Shown here one piece after another: positions 1 to 9,677 of a stretch of DNA of 64,000 bases. A program made the position numbers and the translations under genes. Every line of letters begins with the position of its first letter. The first letter of the stretch is position 1. Source of the DNA: Pontibacter qinzhouensis (lineage in GTDB: Bacteria > Bacteroidota > Bacteroidia > Cytophagales > Hymenobacteraceae); NCBI RefSeq assembly GCF_008017455.1, contig NZ_VRTY01000026.1, positions 1 through 64,000 of the forward strand, read 5' to 3'. The notes under the pieces were generated by a model. That model saw only the letters and a program-made list of their open reading frames with translations, searched no databases and was not told where the DNA came from.

Positions 1-2371
1 GGGCCTCCACGGTAATCTTCTGGGTCAGGTCGCCTTTGGCTACGCCTATCGCCACCTTGGCAATTCCTCGAACCTGCGTTGTCAGGTTAGAAGCCATGGT
101 GTTAACATTCTCCGTCAGGTCCTTCCACACACCGGCCACATTTGGCACAATGGCCTGGCCGCCTAATTTTCCGTCTGTACCTACCTCCAGCGCCACACGG
201 GTTACTTCACCGGCAAATACATTCAGATACTCAACTAATTGGTTTATATATTCTTTCAGTTCACCTAATTCACCTTTCACATCCACCGACACTTTCTGCG
301 TCAGGTCGCCTTTGGCAATAGCGGTGGCTACTTTGGCAATGTCGCGCACCTGCGAGGTCAGGTTGCTGGCCATGTAGTTTACGTTGTCGGTGAGGTCTTT
401 CCAAACACCGCCTACGTTCGGCACAGTGGCCTGGCCGCCCAGTTTACCTTCTGTACCCACTTCGCGTGCTACTCGGGTTACTTCGTCGGCAAATATGTTA
501 AGCGAGTCCACCATCTGGTTTACGTTCACCTTCAGGTCGGCCAGCTCGCCTTTTACATTAACTGTAATTTTCTGACTTAAGTCGCCTTTTGCAACAGCTG
601 TCGCCACATTAGCGATGTCCCGCATCTGTGCCGTCAGGTTGGAGGCCATGTAGTTTACATTGTCGGTGAGGTCTTTCCAGATACCGGCAACGTTGGGCAC
701 ATTGGCCTGTCCGCCCAGAATTCCTTCGGTGCCTACCTCACGTGCCACACGGGTTACTTCCGCGCCAAACACATTCAGCCTGTCCACCATCTCGTTCAGG
801 ATGTCCTTCAGGTCACCGAGTTCACCTTTTACATCTACCGATACCTTCTGGGTCAGATCGCCTTTTGCCACAGCGGTTGCCACGTTGGCAATGTCGCGTA
901 CCTGCGAGGTCAGGTTACCAGCCATCAGGTTCACGTTGTCGGTCAGCTCTTTCCAGGTACCTTCTACTTTCGGCACATTGGCCTGGCCGCCGAGTTTACC
1001 TTCTGTTCCTACTTCACGCGCTACCCGGGTTACCTCCCCGGCAAATATATTAAGCGAGTCTACCATCGCATTCAGGATGTCCTTCAACTCGGCAATCTCC
1101 CCTTTCACGTTCACCGTAATCTTTTGGGTCAGGTCACCTTTGGCAACGGCAGTTGCTACATTGGCGATGTCTCGCATCTGCGAGGTCAGGTTGCTGGCCA
1201 TGGTGTTCACATTGTCGGTGAGGTCTTTCCACACACCGGCCACGTTCGGCACTTTGGCCTGCCCGCCCAATCTTCCTTCTGTACCTACCTCACGCGCCAC
1301 ACGGGTTACCTCGTCAGCAAAAATGTTGAGCGAGTCCACCATCTGGTTCACGTTGTCCTTCAGTTGGGCAAACTCTCCACGCACATCCACCGACACCTTC
1401 TGCGTCAGATTTCCTTTGGCCACCCCGATCGCCACATTGGCAATATCCCGTACCTGCGCTGTCAGGTTGCTGGCCATGATGTTTACATTATCCGTCAGGT
1501 CTTTCCAGATACCGGCTACGTTTGGCACAGAAGCCTGTCCACCGAGTTTTCCTTCAGTACCCACTTCCAAAGCCACACGCGTAACCTCACCGGCAAACAG
1601 GTTCAGGTTGTCGATGGTGCGGTTTATGGTTTCGGCCATCACTTTAAAGTCGCCGGAAACAGGAATCTGGAAGGTTTCATCGAGGTTACCACGCGAAATG
1701 TTCTTCAGTACTTTACCAACTTCCAGTACCGGTACTGCAATTGAATCAACAAGTCCGTTGATGTTGTTGATCATGTCTTTCCAGAAGCCGGAAGCACTTT
1801 CGGCAGAGGCCCTGGCTTTCAGGTTACCTTCTACTCCGGCCACTTTCGAGATTCTGGATACTTCGCCACCTACACCACCAATCATTTCCACCATGGAGTT
1901 GTAGGCTTCGGCTATCTCAGCAAAAATATCATTATCCTGCTTTGTCAGGCGAACTGATATATCGCCTTTCTTAAAGGCATCTAGTGCATAAAGCACTTTA
2001 TAAAGCTGCTCGTTTATGTAAGCACTATCCTGCTGCTTCAGGCCACTTTTCTTTTCTTCGTGCTGCCCGTTTTTGCCAGCTGGTATTTCTGGTTTATCAG
2101 TTGTTTTGGCGACTGGGCTTGCCGCTTTTGGAGCTGATGTGGCAACATTAGCCGGAGCTGCCTGCGCTAAGGTTTTACCTGGGGCCGGAGCTGAGGTAGC
2201 CTCTGCAGCCGGAGCAGGAGCGCCTGCTTTGGGCGAAGTCGTATTTTCAAGTGTAGTAGCTACGGGCTTTGTCTCAGCCTTTGCGTTGGGTGCCGGCTTT
2301 TTCTCTTCTTTGGCTTCTACTTCACTAATGAGCTTGTCCTTGCTCAACTTCAAATTTTTACCTAGGGCCAT
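1..2371 (-). CDS. Poly-HAMP sensor protein, N-terminal part (C-terminus outside window)
   Basis: The reading frame runs leftward from an ATG at 2369-2371 and is still open at base 1, so only about 790 N-terminal residues are visible. After an Ala/Pro/Lys-rich, probably disordered segment (about residues 15-110) comes a helical region and then near-identical HAMP units about 92 residues long. The signature [12 protein letters not shown] recurs six times at exact 276-bp spacing. No transmembrane segment is visible, so the protein is probably cytoplasmic, like fungal group III (Nik1/Os-1) kinases. By family knowledge such poly-HAMP chains usually end in a histidine kinase, sometimes with GAF and receiver domains; that end lies outside the window, so kinase identity is inference. 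It lies downstream of parA on the same strand, 145 bp away. Confidence 0.85.
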   Translation of the reverse strand, partial: MALGKNLKLSKDKLISEVEAKEEKKPAPNAKAETKPVATTLENTTSPKAGAPAPAAEATSAPAPGKTLAQAAPANVATSAPKAASPVAKTTDKPEIPAGKNGQHEEKKSGLKQQDSAYINEQLYKVLYALDAFKKGDISVRLTKQDNDIFAEIAEAYNSMVEMIGGVGGEVSRISKVAGVEGNLKARASAESASGFWKDMINNINGLVDSIAVPVLEVGKVLKNISRGNLDETFQIPVSGDFKVMAETINRTIDNLNLFAGEVTRVALEVGTEGKLGGQASVPNVAGIWKDLTDNVNIMASNLTAQVRDIANVAIGVAKGNLTQKVSVDVRGEFAQLKDNVNQMVDSLNIFADEVTRVAREVGTEGRLGGQAKVPNVAGVWKDLTDNVNTMASNLTSQMRDIANVATAVAKGDLTQKITVNVKGEIAELKDILNAMVDSLNIFAGEVTRVAREVGTEGKLGGQANVPKVEGTWKELTDNVNLMAGNLTSQVRDIANVATAVAKGDLTQKVSVDVKGELGDLKDILNEMVDRLNVFGAEVTRVAREVGTEGILGGQANVPNVAGIWKDLTDNVNYMASNLTAQMRDIANVATAVAKGDLSQKITVNVKGELADLKVNVNQMVDSLNIFADEVTRVAREVGTEGKLGGQATVPNVGGVWKDLTDNVNYMASNLTSQVRDIAKVATAIAKGDLTQKVSVDVKGELGELKEYINQLVEYLNVFAGEVTRVALEVGTDGKLGGQAIVPNVAGVWKDLTENVNTMASNLTTQVRGIAKVAIGVAKGDLTQKITVEA
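20..1650 (-). repeat. Tandem 276-bp coding repeat (HAMP units)
   Basis: The segment coding for GLGGQA/KLGGQA recurs near 154, 430, 706, 982, 1258 and 1534, a constant step of 276 bp (92 codons). Sequence between copies is highly similar at DNA level, suggesting recent duplication or gene conversion among units. Confidence 0.85.
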
Positions 2372-2516
2372 ATTACGTGTGATTTGGAAAAATTCTATTT
2401 GATTGGAAGAAAAGGAACCTGGCAACAGTCTGCCCAGTGCACCTACCTCAGCTAAATCAAAACCAATGCAATTTAAGTAATTTAATTTTAAGCGGAAACA
2501 GCGATAAATCCTGATA

Positions 2517-3263
2517 TCAGGCCCCTGCTATTTCTTCTGCGAGAGCCTTATAATCTTTGGCTCCGTTAGACGAAGCGTCATAGTCCAGCACACTTTTCCC
2601 GAACGATGGCGCCTCTGCCAGCTTCACATTTAGCCGTATATGGCTCTTGAAAATCTTTTCTTTCACGTTTTCCTGAAGGTATTCCAGCACTTCCTGACTA
2701 AGTTTGCGCCTGCTATCAAACATCACCACTACGATACCTTTTATTTTAAGTTTCGGGTTAAATGCTTTTTTTACTTTCGAGATTGTGTTCATGATCTGAT
2801 CGAGCCCCTGCAACGTCAGTACTTCCATCTGTAAAGGTATAAGCACCTCGTGTGCGGCCGTAAGGGCATTTAGCGTTAGTACCGAAAGAGAAGGAGGGCA
2901 ATCTATGAGCACATAATCGAAGCCTTTTACTTCGGCCAGAATTTGTTTCAGAAACTTTTCGCGTTCAGGCTGTGTCACCAACGATATTTCAACATCTACC
3001 AGGTCGTTAGAGCCCGGTGCTACCCACATACCGCCTGTTTCTACCAGAATATCTTTAATGGCTGCTGTTCCAAGCAGTACATCGGCCAGGGTGCCATCGG
3101 GGTTAGCCACGGCCAGCGAGTAAGAAAGGTTGCTTTGCGGGTCCAGGTCTATCAGCAACACTTTTTTGCCGAGTTTACTCAGGGCGCTCCCCAGATTTAT
3201 GGTGGTAGTAGTTTTTCCAGTGCCGCCCTTCTGGTTTATGACGGCCACAACCGTTGTCTTCAT
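2517..3263 (-). CDS. parA: ParA/Soj-family ATPase
   Basis: 248 residues, a full-length ParA/MinD-type P-loop ATPase. The deviant Walker A motif KGGTGKTT is at residues 12-19, followed by the LIDLDPQSN switch and LIDCPPS (Walker B-like) near residue 121. These proteins dimerise on ATP, bind DNA non-specifically and position chromosomes, plasmids or protein complexes. No parB or centromere-like parS cluster is adjacent; the neighbours are a SixA phosphatase upstream and the poly-HAMP protein downstream. It may be the chromosomal Soj or an orphan ParA that positions another cargo, for example a signalling cluster. Confidence 0.9.
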   Translation of the reverse strand: MKTTVVAVINQKGGTGKTTTTINLGSALSKLGKKVLLIDLDPQSNLSYSLAVANPDGTLADVLLGTAAIKDILVETGGMWVAPGSNDLVDVEISLVTQPEREKFLKQILAEVKGFDYVLIDCPPSLSVLTLNALTAAHEVLIPLQMEVLTLQGLDQIMNTISKVKKAFNPKLKIKGIVVVMFDSRRKLSQEVLEYLQENVKEKIFKSHIRLNVKLAEAPSFGKSVLDYDASSNGAKDYKALAEEIAGA

Positions 3264-3382
3264 ACGATATGGTGTAGATGCCTGCAGGCGAAAATACCTG
3301 TTCAGAAGCTAAATCTATTAAATTTATGCTGAAGCCGAAAGTTTTATTCTTGGCTTTTAGTGGCACGGGAACTAAGTCTGGC

Positions 3383-3877
3383 CTAATATATGTGCTGCAT
3401 GTTATGAGATAGAAGTAATCCATGGCTTGCATAAATATCTTCCCACTTCTCCAGCTCTAAGCTGATGGCCAGCACATTGGCTGGTTCGAGGTAGGTAATA
3501 TGTTTATCGAGCAGGTGGCGGGCGAGCTGGGTTATGCCCGGGTTGTGCCCTACGAGCAGAAGTGTTTTATCTTTGTCGGGCAGGGTGCTGATGGCCTGCA
3601 GTAACTTGGGTTCACCGGCATTATACAGCTCCGGCACGTACAAGATGTGTTGATCGTCGTAGTAGAGTTTACTGGCTAGTATACGGGCAGTGGCGCTGGC
3701 ACGGTTTGCCGGGCTGGTTACGATAACATCCACCTTGCTAAAGTTATCTCTTATCCATTGGCCAGTCTGGTGTGCTTGCAGCATGCCTGCTTTGGTGAGC
3801 TCTCTCCCAAAATCCGGTTGTAACGAGAAATGATCTATTGCCTCCGCATGCCGGCAGATGAGTACTTGTCTTTGCAT
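3383..3877 (-). CDS. SixA-type histidine phosphatase
   Basis: 164 residues from the ATG at 3875-3877. An in-frame ATG 51 bp upstream would add a non-conserved leader, so the inner start was chosen because it puts the phosphatase motif CRHAEA at residues 8-13 as usual in the family. The second histidine motif GHNPG is present near the middle. SixA enzymes dephosphorylate phosphohistidine on HPt domains or the nitrogen PTS protein NPr; the partner here is unknown. The gene lies upstream of parA and the poly-HAMP gene on the same strand, which makes a link with phosphorelay signalling attractive but unproven. Confidence 0.85.
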   Translation of the reverse strand: MQRQVLICRHAEAIDHFSLQPDFGRELTKAGMLQAHQTGQWIRDNFSKVDVIVTSPANRASATARILASKLYYDDQHILYVPELYNAGEPKLLQAISTLPDKDKTLLLVGHNPGITQLARHLLDKHITYLEPANVLAISLELEKWEDIYASHGLLLSHNMQHIY

Positions 3878-4042
3878 ATAGTCGGTATTGTTACTAATAT
3901 TAGGGCTCGTGTGGATGATGTATAACAAATATGCGCCTTTTTACGCCATGTTGGCTAATGATATACGTGCGCATTTGTTTTTGTTGGAAAAAATATTTGA
4001 ACTTTAGGCAAATTCTGGCTGAAGCCGCCAGTAAAATAAAGG

Positions 4043-6493
4043 ATGATAAAAAACTTAGTTATAGTAGAGTCGCCTGCAAAGGCTAAAACGATTGAAGGGT
4101 ATCTTGGAAAAGATTTTGTAGTGAAGTCGAGTTTTGGTCATGTGCGTGACTTGCCCAAAGGAAACAACGCCATTGATATCCAGAACGGTTTTAAGCCCAC
4201 TTATGTCGTTTCAAGCGATAAAAAAGAAGTTATTGCCCAGCTGAAGAAGCTGGCAAAAGAGGCGGAAATGGTCTGGCTGGCATCGGACGACGACCGTGAG
4301 GGAGAAGCCATTTCGTGGCACCTGACCGAAGCGCTCGACCTGAACGACCAGAAAACCCGCCGCATCGTTTTCCGCGAAATCACTAAAAATGCCATTCTGA
4401 ACGCCATCAGTTCACCGCGTGGTATCGACATGGACCTGGTGAACGCGCAGCAGGCCCGCCGTATACTCGACAGACTGGTAGGCTTTGAGCTCTCCCCTGT
4501 TCTCTGGAAAAAGATTAAAACCGGTTTATCGGCCGGCAGGGTGCAGTCGGTGGCCGTGCGCCTGGTAGTGGAGCGTGAGCGGGAGATAGAACGTTTTAAA
4601 GCGGAAGCCGCTTTCAGGGTTACAGCTAAGTTCGATGTGCAGGGCAAGACGCTGGAGGCTGAACTTCCGGCTAAATTTAAAACCGAAGAGGAAGCACAGG
4701 CATTTTTGCAACGCTGCCTCGGTGCCAGTTATACTATAGAGAACCTGGAGACCAAGCCGCTGAAACGCAGTCCGGCCCCGCCGTTTACAACCTCTACCCT
4801 ACAGCAGGAAGCCAGCCGCAAACTCTACTTTTCGGTAGCGCAAACCATGACGGTGGCCCAGCGCCTCTATGAAGCCGGTAAAATATCGTATATGCGTACC
4901 GACTCACTTAACCTGTCGGACGAAGCCATACAAGGTGCAGCCAATGCTATTAAGACTTCGTTTGGAGAGCGTTTTGTAAAAACCCGGAAGTTCAAAACCA
5001 AATCGCAGGGGGCACAGGAGGCGCACGAGGCCATACGCCCCACCGATTTTTCGGCCCTGACAGGCAGCACCGATCGTAACGAGCAACGCCTGTACGAACT
5101 GATCTGGAAACGCGCCATTGCCTCGCAAATGGCCGATGCCGAAATCGAGAAAACCACTGCCTCTATTGCCATTGGCTTTCAGCAGGGTCCCGGCGATAAT
5201 AACCGCTTGGTTGCTACAGGCGAGGTGATCAAATTTGAAGGTTTCCTAAAAGTATACATCGAATCGAAAGACGATGAAGATGGGGAAGCAACCGATGAGG
5301 ATGTGAAAGGCATGTTGCCACCACTCAGCATTGGGCAGCAGTTGCAGCTGCGCCAGATGCAGGCCCTGGAGCGCTATTCCCGCCCGGCTCCGCGTTACAC
5401 AGAAGCCAGCCTTGTAAAAAAGCTGGAGGAAATGGGTATCGGAAGGCCGTCTACTTACGCGCCTACTATATCTACTGTTCAAAAACGAGGTTATGTGGAG
5501 AAGGATAGCCGCGATGGCAAAGAGCGCAAGTTCAGAGTGCTGACGCTGCAAAACGACTCCATCAGTACTCAAACTAAAACAGAAATAACTGGAGCCGAAA
5601 AGAACAAGCTCTTCCCTACCGATACGGCCATGGTCGTAAACGATTTCCTGATAGAGCACTTCCCGACTGTAATTGATTATTCGTTTACAGCCAATGTAGA
5701 AGCTGAGTTTGACGAGATTGCCCATGGAACAAAGGAGTGGGAAAGCATGCTCGATAACTTCTACCAGAAATTCCATAAGCGGATTGAGTCAAGTGAGAAT
5801 ATTTCGAGAGCCGACGTATCAGGGGCACGTGAACTTGGCACCGACCCTGCCACCGGTAAAACCGTGCTGGCGAAGCTAGGCAGGTTCGGCCCTTATGTGC
5901 AGCTGGGCGAGGAGGATACCGAAGCAGGAACCAAACCGATATACGCCAGCCTTCGAAAAGGACAATTTATTGAGAGTCTTGCCCTGGAAGATGCCCTGGA
6001 ACTGTTTAAGCTGCCGCGCATTGTCGGCACCTACGAAGAAAAGGACATGACTGCTGCCATTGGCCGTTTCGGACCATACATCAGGCACAACAGTAAGTTC
6101 TATTCGTTGCCCAAAACCATAGATCCGCTTACGGTTACAGCCGATGAAGCTGTTGCGCTGATAGAAGCCAAGCGAAAAGCCGATGCTGAAAAACTGATAA
6201 AAGAGTTTCCGGAGAACCCGGAAGTGCAGGTGCTGAACGGGCGCTACGGGCCATATATTGTGGCGGGCAAAAAGAATGTGAAGATCCCGAAGGGTAAAGA
6301 GCCGTCGGAGTTAACGCTGCAGGAGTGCCTGGACTTGGCAGAAGCAACACCAGAAAAAAAAGGGCGTTTTGCTAAGAAAGCAGCTCCGGCCGCAGAAAAG
6401 AAAACAGCTGAGAAAAAAGCACCTGTCGCTAAAAAACCGGCAGCCAAAAAAGCTCCGGCTAAAACCACTAAAGCTGCTGCCAAAAAGAAATAA
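4043..6493 (+). CDS. topA: DNA topoisomerase I (type IA)
   Basis: 816 residues. The N-terminal Toprim domain starts with VESPAKAKTIEGYLG (residues 8-22) and has acidic metal ligands in DDDRE (82-86). The catalytic tyrosine is Tyr283 in ISYMRTDS. It cuts one strand through a 5'-phosphotyrosine link and relaxes negative supercoils. The C-terminus carries three repeats of the GRFGPY type (near 612, 672 and 732) without zinc-finger cysteines, then a Lys/Ala/Pro-rich tail of about 40 residues resembling histone H1 tails, as seen in Bacteroidota and actinobacterial enzymes. A strong hairpin terminator follows directly. Confidence 0.97.
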   Translation: MIKNLVIVESPAKAKTIEGYLGKDFVVKSSFGHVRDLPKGNNAIDIQNGFKPTYVVSSDKKEVIAQLKKLAKEAEMVWLASDDDREGEAISWHLTEALDLNDQKTRRIVFREITKNAILNAISSPRGIDMDLVNAQQARRILDRLVGFELSPVLWKKIKTGLSAGRVQSVAVRLVVEREREIERFKAEAAFRVTAKFDVQGKTLEAELPAKFKTEEEAQAFLQRCLGASYTIENLETKPLKRSPAPPFTTSTLQQEASRKLYFSVAQTMTVAQRLYEAGKISYMRTDSLNLSDEAIQGAANAIKTSFGERFVKTRKFKTKSQGAQEAHEAIRPTDFSALTGSTDRNEQRLYELIWKRAIASQMADAEIEKTTASIAIGFQQGPGDNNRLVATGEVIKFEGFLKVYIESKDDEDGEATDEDVKGMLPPLSIGQQLQLRQMQALERYSRPAPRYTEASLVKKLEEMGIGRPSTYAPTISTVQKRGYVEKDSRDGKERKFRVLTLQNDSISTQTKTEITGAEKNKLFPTDTAMVVNDFLIEHFPTVIDYSFTANVEAEFDEIAHGTKEWESMLDNFYQKFHKRIESSENISRADVSGARELGTDPATGKTVLAKLGRFGPYVQLGEEDTEAGTKPIYASLRKGQFIESLALEDALELFKLPRIVGTYEEKDMTAAIGRFGPYIRHNSKFYSLPKTIDPLTVTADEAVALIEAKRKADAEKLIKEFPENPEVQVLNGRYGPYIVAGKKNVKIPKGKEPSELTLQECLDLAEATPEKKGRFAKKAAPAAEKKTAEKKAPVAKKPAAKKAPAKTTKAAAKKK

Positions 6494-6506
6494 GCTCCAA
6501 GCGCTA

Positions 6507-6548
6507 CCAAACAGAAAAGCCACCGGTATGGGTGGCTTTTCTGTTTGG
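6507..6548. terminator. Terminator after topA
   Basis: A perfect 18-bp inverted repeat (6507-6524 and 6531-6548) with a 6-base loop, 14 bases after the topA stop. The stem contains GCCACC/GGTGGC with A-rich and T-rich outer parts, so it could work in both directions. Confidence 0.9.
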
Positions 6549-6572
6549 TATGTTTTTTTAACAGCCTTTTGA

Positions 6573-6630
6573 CCCTTGGATAAAAATAGAAAGAAATCCT
6601 TCTGAAGGGCATTTTCATGTAAATAATTTG
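6573..6630 (+). repeat. 57-bp dispersed repeat, copy 1
   Basis: Starts CCCTTGGA, has CTTCTGAAGGGC in the centre and ends TTTTCATGTAAATAATTT. It lies between topA and the sirtuin gene, after the topA terminator. Confidence 0.8.
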
Positions 6631-6735
6631 GTTAGGGCAACTTTGTAATAAAGGATTTCTGCACAAAACTCTAAATCAGAAGAAGCAAAAATGGGTTAGT
6701 TATCGTATGGTACTAGCATACCTCTGATCCAGGAA

Positions 6736-7431
6736 ATGAAGAAAAGACTTGTCGTATTAACTGGTGCAGGCATAAGTGCAGAGAGTGGTATCGCCACCTT
6801 TCGCGATGCCGATGGTCTCTGGGAAGGGCACGATGTAATGGATGTGGCCTCACCGCAGGGCTGGCGTAGAAACCCGGAGCTGGTGCTGAACTTTTACAAT
6901 GAGCGCCGCAAAAATGCGCATGCGGTTAAGCCTAATGCTGGCCACCTGGCGCTGGCAGAGCTGGAGCGCGATTTTGATGTGTGCATTATTACACAGAACG
7001 TGGATGACCTGCACGAACGGGCGGGCTCTACGCAAGTGGTACACCTGCATGGGAAGCTATTTGAAAGCCGCAGTACCTTAGATGAAAACCTGGTGTACCA
7101 AATGGAAGGCTGGCAACTAAACCTGGGCGACAAATGCGAACGCGGGTCTCAGCTGCGCCCAAACATTGTATGGTTCGGAGAGGCCGTTCCTATGATGGAC
7201 AGAGCCATGGAAGAGACTTTTAAGGCAGATATTTTCTTGGTGGTTGGCACCTCGCTTCTGGTGTACCCGGCGGCAGGACTAGTAGACCTGGTAAGCGAAG
7301 AAGTTCCTGTTTATGTCATCGATCCAAAGCTGCCAAACGTTCGGAAACGCCCTAACCTGCACCTGTTCGAAGAAAAAGCCAGCACGGGCATGGTTAAGGT
7401 GGCGAAGCTGCTACGGGAGCAATACCTTTGA
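6736..7431 (+). CDS. cobB: Sirtuin NAD-dependent protein deacylase without zinc site
   Basis: 231 residues. NAD-binding motifs GAGISAESG (10-18) and TQNVDD (86-91) are present, with the catalytic histidine in HLHG (His105). Tyr54 and Arg57 (FYNERR) match the YxxR pair that lets SIRT5/CobB-type enzymes remove succinyl and other acidic acyl groups. The four-cysteine zinc ribbon is missing: the region between HLHG and RPNIVWFGE holds a single cysteine (Cys134). The fold must be stabilised another way, as in other zinc-less sirtuins. The gene stands alone after topA. Confidence 0.9.
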   Translation: MKKRLVVLTGAGISAESGIATFRDADGLWEGHDVMDVASPQGWRRNPELVLNFYNERRKNAHAVKPNAGHLALAELERDFDVCIITQNVDDLHERAGSTQVVHLHGKLFESRSTLDENLVYQMEGWQLNLGDKCERGSQLRPNIVWFGEAVPMMDRAMEETFKADIFLVVGTSLLVYPAAGLVDLVSEEVPVYVIDPKLPNVRKRPNLHLFEEKASTGMVKVAKLLREQYL

Positions 7432-7513
7432 GAACCATTGCTGAAAGTTTATGGTGCGTACTATTTTAAGAAACGCTGGCGCAAGCTGAAAGCCTTATCA
7501 AATTCTAAAGCTC

Positions 7514-7570
7514 CAATTATTCGAATCAAACCTGCCTTCCAAAGCAATTTCATAAAAAATCCTCCAAGGG
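7514..7570 (-). repeat. 57-bp dispersed repeat, copy 2
   Basis: Reverse orientation: AATTATTCGAATCAAA, then GCCTTCCAAAGC, ending CCAAGGG. It sits between the convergent 3' ends of the sirtuin and the CE12 esterase. The rest of 7432-7661 shows no other feature. Confidence 0.8.
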
Positions 7571-7661
7571 TTATTTAAGGATCCATACTGAGTTATTGTA
7601 AAACATTTCTAATAGCTAAGACACGCCACTTTGGCGCCAAATGCTATCATAGTTGATGTTA

Positions 7662-8426
7662 CTAATTTGCTTTTGCCTCTTGGTTCACAATTCTGGTAGC
7701 GAGTTCCAGATTCAGGTTTTTGATTTCAGCTAACACAAGTTGCGCTATTTTACGGGCCCCGAGTTCGCTGAAGTGGGTGTTATCGTTGGAGCCTTTGGGG
7801 TAGTTGGGGTGCTCACCCGCCTCCAGCTGCAGGAACAGCAGTTTACTTTTATCTTCGCCAAACTGCTGCAGCAGCTCCTGGCTCTTCCGGTCGAGGTCTA
7901 TCAAAGGTGTCTTCGTTTCTTTCGCCACCTTGCGCACCAGCTCAGAATAGGTGTCGTGGGTTCCTTCTATTTTTCCGTTCGCATCGAATTTACGACGTGC
8001 GGCAGGCGTAATCAGTATGGGATTGGCTTTTTTGCGCCTGGTTTCAGAAATATATTTTTTCAGGTTTGCCTGGTACGCCTCTTCGGTGGTGTAGCTTTTC
8101 TTGGTCGGCACCTCATCGTTGTGGCCAAACTGAATGAACACATAATCGCCTGTCTTCAGGTTTTCTGACACGGGCTGCCAGAGTTTCTCTTCCAGAAAGG
8201 TGCGGGTGCTACGACCGTTCTTGGCGCGGTTGTCAACTTTTACGGTTTCATCAAAAAAATAGACAAAGGGCATACCCCAGCCAGTTTCAGGGTACTTATT
8301 TGTATCTTTAATAGATATGGTCGAATCTCCAATTAAATAAACGGTTATTGGCCGTTTCTCTTGTGGCAAAAACGCCATCAGAAACAAACTGAAAAACACC
8401 AGGGAAGCAGCAAATATTTTTTTCAT
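7662..8426 (-). CDS. Rhamnogalacturonan acetylesterase-like SGNH hydrolase (CE12)
   Basis: 254 residues with a signal peptide (hydrophobic residues 5-20). SGNH catalytic blocks are complete: GDST with nucleophile Ser35, GHND (101-104) and DNTH with Asp215 and His218. This arrangement is typical of carbohydrate esterase family 12, which removes acetyl groups from rhamnogalacturonan or acetylated xylan in the periplasm or outside the cell. It is a single gene with divergent upstream DNA toward the DUF4197 gene. Together with the GH127 enzyme at 26.5 kb it suggests use of pectin side chains, but no SusC/SusD pair or regulator lies next to it. Confidence 0.88.
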   Translation of the reverse strand: MKKIFAASLVFFSLFLMAFLPQEKRPITVYLIGDSTISIKDTNKYPETGWGMPFVYFFDETVKVDNRAKNGRSTRTFLEEKLWQPVSENLKTGDYVFIQFGHNDEVPTKKSYTTEEAYQANLKKYISETRRKKANPILITPAARRKFDANGKIEGTHDTYSELVRKVAKETKTPLIDLDRKSQELLQQFGEDKSKLLFLQLEAGEHPNYPKGSNDNTHFSELGARKIAQLVLAEIKNLNLELATRIVNQEAKAN

Positions 8427-8520
8427 AAGTGAGTTAAATATATACGAAGGTTAAAGTAAAGATAATTTTAATCAGGAAGAATAAAACTGCAGGAGGTAAA
8501 ACTAACATGCGGTAACCGAA

Positions 8521-8577
8521 CCCTTGGCAAAATAAAAGCAAAATTCTGTTGGAAGGGCATTTTCATTTAAATAATTT
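8521..8577 (+). repeat. 57-bp dispersed repeat, copy 3
   Basis: CCCTTGGC at the start, TTGGAAGGGC centre, TTTTCATTTAAATAATTT end. It lies between two divergent genes, so it is not simply a 3'-end structure. Confidence 0.85.
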
Positions 8578-8765
8578 AGAAATTGCTCCTGAAGCCCGTA
8601 CAAACAAATGATAGTCAGAAAACGGTGACTTACTTTTTAAGGCTCACTTTTGCATCCAAAGATAAAAGTATATTCGGTTCGGCAGAAAAGTAAATACAAC
8701 CAGGAAAAATTTATTTTGAAAAATTCACTTTATTTTAGGCTTAAAAGGCTTTACCTCCTTCTAAA

Positions 8766-8779
8766 CAGGTAATTACCTG
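8766..8779. promoter_or_regulatory. Perfect 14-bp palindrome, possible operator
   Basis: CAGGTAATTACCTG reads the same on both strands. It is about 150 bp upstream of the DUF4197 gene. A dimeric regulator could bind here; no regulator gene is adjacent, so the role is a guess. Confidence 0.3.
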
Positions 8780-8927
8780 CTCGTAGTGTTAAAGCTCCGA
8801 TCTAGCGCATTGGTAAGTTCAACAGTTCATTTACCTTTTAACAGGCTGGCCTTATTCTTGATAGTTTCATCGGAAGAAAAGCCAATTTTCGAACCAAAGA
8901 TAAACCCAACCATAACCAACTTTACAA

Positions 8928-9647
8928 ATGAAGAAAATTCTGATGTTAGCCATTTTTGTTTTGGCCGGAAGTGCCACAATGGCCCAGATTAACCTGAACA
9001 AAGTGAAACAAGCCATTGGTGCAGGCGCTACAGGCCAGCTCTCTACTGAAGAAGTGGCAGAAGGCTTAAAACAGGCCCTTACTACCGGAGCCACCAAAGG
9101 AACTGATGTGGTATCGCAGGTAGATGGGTACCTGAAAAACCCGGCCATTATGATTCCGTTTCCGCCAGAAATAAAAAGAGTGGAAGACCGTTTGCGCCAG
9201 ATAGGCATGGGCAGCGAAGTAGATAAATTTGTAGTTGCCCTGAACCGTGCAGCCGAAGACGCAGCGCAGGAAGCCAAACCTATTTTTGTGTCGGCTATAA
9301 AACAGATGACCATTCAGGATGCATGGTCTATTCTGAAAGGGCAGGACGACGCCGCAACCCTTTACCTGAACCGCACCACCTCGCCGCAACTGAATGAGAA
9401 GTTTATGCCGATCATTAAAAATTCGCTTAGCAAGGTTAATGCCACCCAGTATTATACCAACCTGATTACCGCTTACAACAAACTGCCCATGGTGCAGAAG
9501 GTAAACCCGAACCTCGACGAGTACGCCACCGGTAAAGCCATAGATGGTTTATTTGTGATGGTAGCCCAGGAGGAGAAGAACATTCGCCAGAACCCCGGAG
9601 CCAGAAGCACCGAATTGCTGCAAAAAGTATTCGGTGCCCAAAAATAA
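8928..9647 (+). CDS. DUF4197 family exported protein
   Basis: 239 residues with a clear signal peptide (MKKILMLAIFVLAGSATMAQ). The rest is helical and matches the DUF4197 pattern: LSTEEVAEGLKQAL near the start, then the conserved segment VDGYLKNPAIMIPFPPE around residue 65-80 and paired helical repeats. The family is widespread in periplasms of Gram-negative bacteria and has no established function. It is a single gene with its own terminator, shared with the convergent DUF922 gene. Confidence 0.85.
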   Translation: MKKILMLAIFVLAGSATMAQINLNKVKQAIGAGATGQLSTEEVAEGLKQALTTGATKGTDVVSQVDGYLKNPAIMIPFPPEIKRVEDRLRQIGMGSEVDKFVVALNRAAEDAAQEAKPIFVSAIKQMTIQDAWSILKGQDDAATLYLNRTTSPQLNEKFMPIIKNSLSKVNATQYYTNLITAYNKLPMVQKVNPNLDEYATGKAIDGLFVMVAQEEKNIRQNPGARSTELLQKVFGAQK

Positions 9648-9677
9648 CGGCCTCCCCTACACTAGCTTTAAGTAACT

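Larger units (their letters stand above)
8427..8927. other. Divergent intergenic region, CE12 / DUF4197
   Basis: About 500 bp with no gene. It holds repeat copy 3 and the palindrome at 8766-8779. The promoters of both flanking genes should lie here, but I cannot place a convincing Bacteroidota promoter (TTTG and TAnnTTTG). Confidence 0.6.

Noticed and set aside
660-1904. A long plus-strand open frame (414 codons) inside the poly-HAMP region
   Set aside because: It is the antisense shadow of the repeated HAMP units; its product is Ser/Pro/Thr-rich without family motifs, and the minus frame has clear HAMP repeats.
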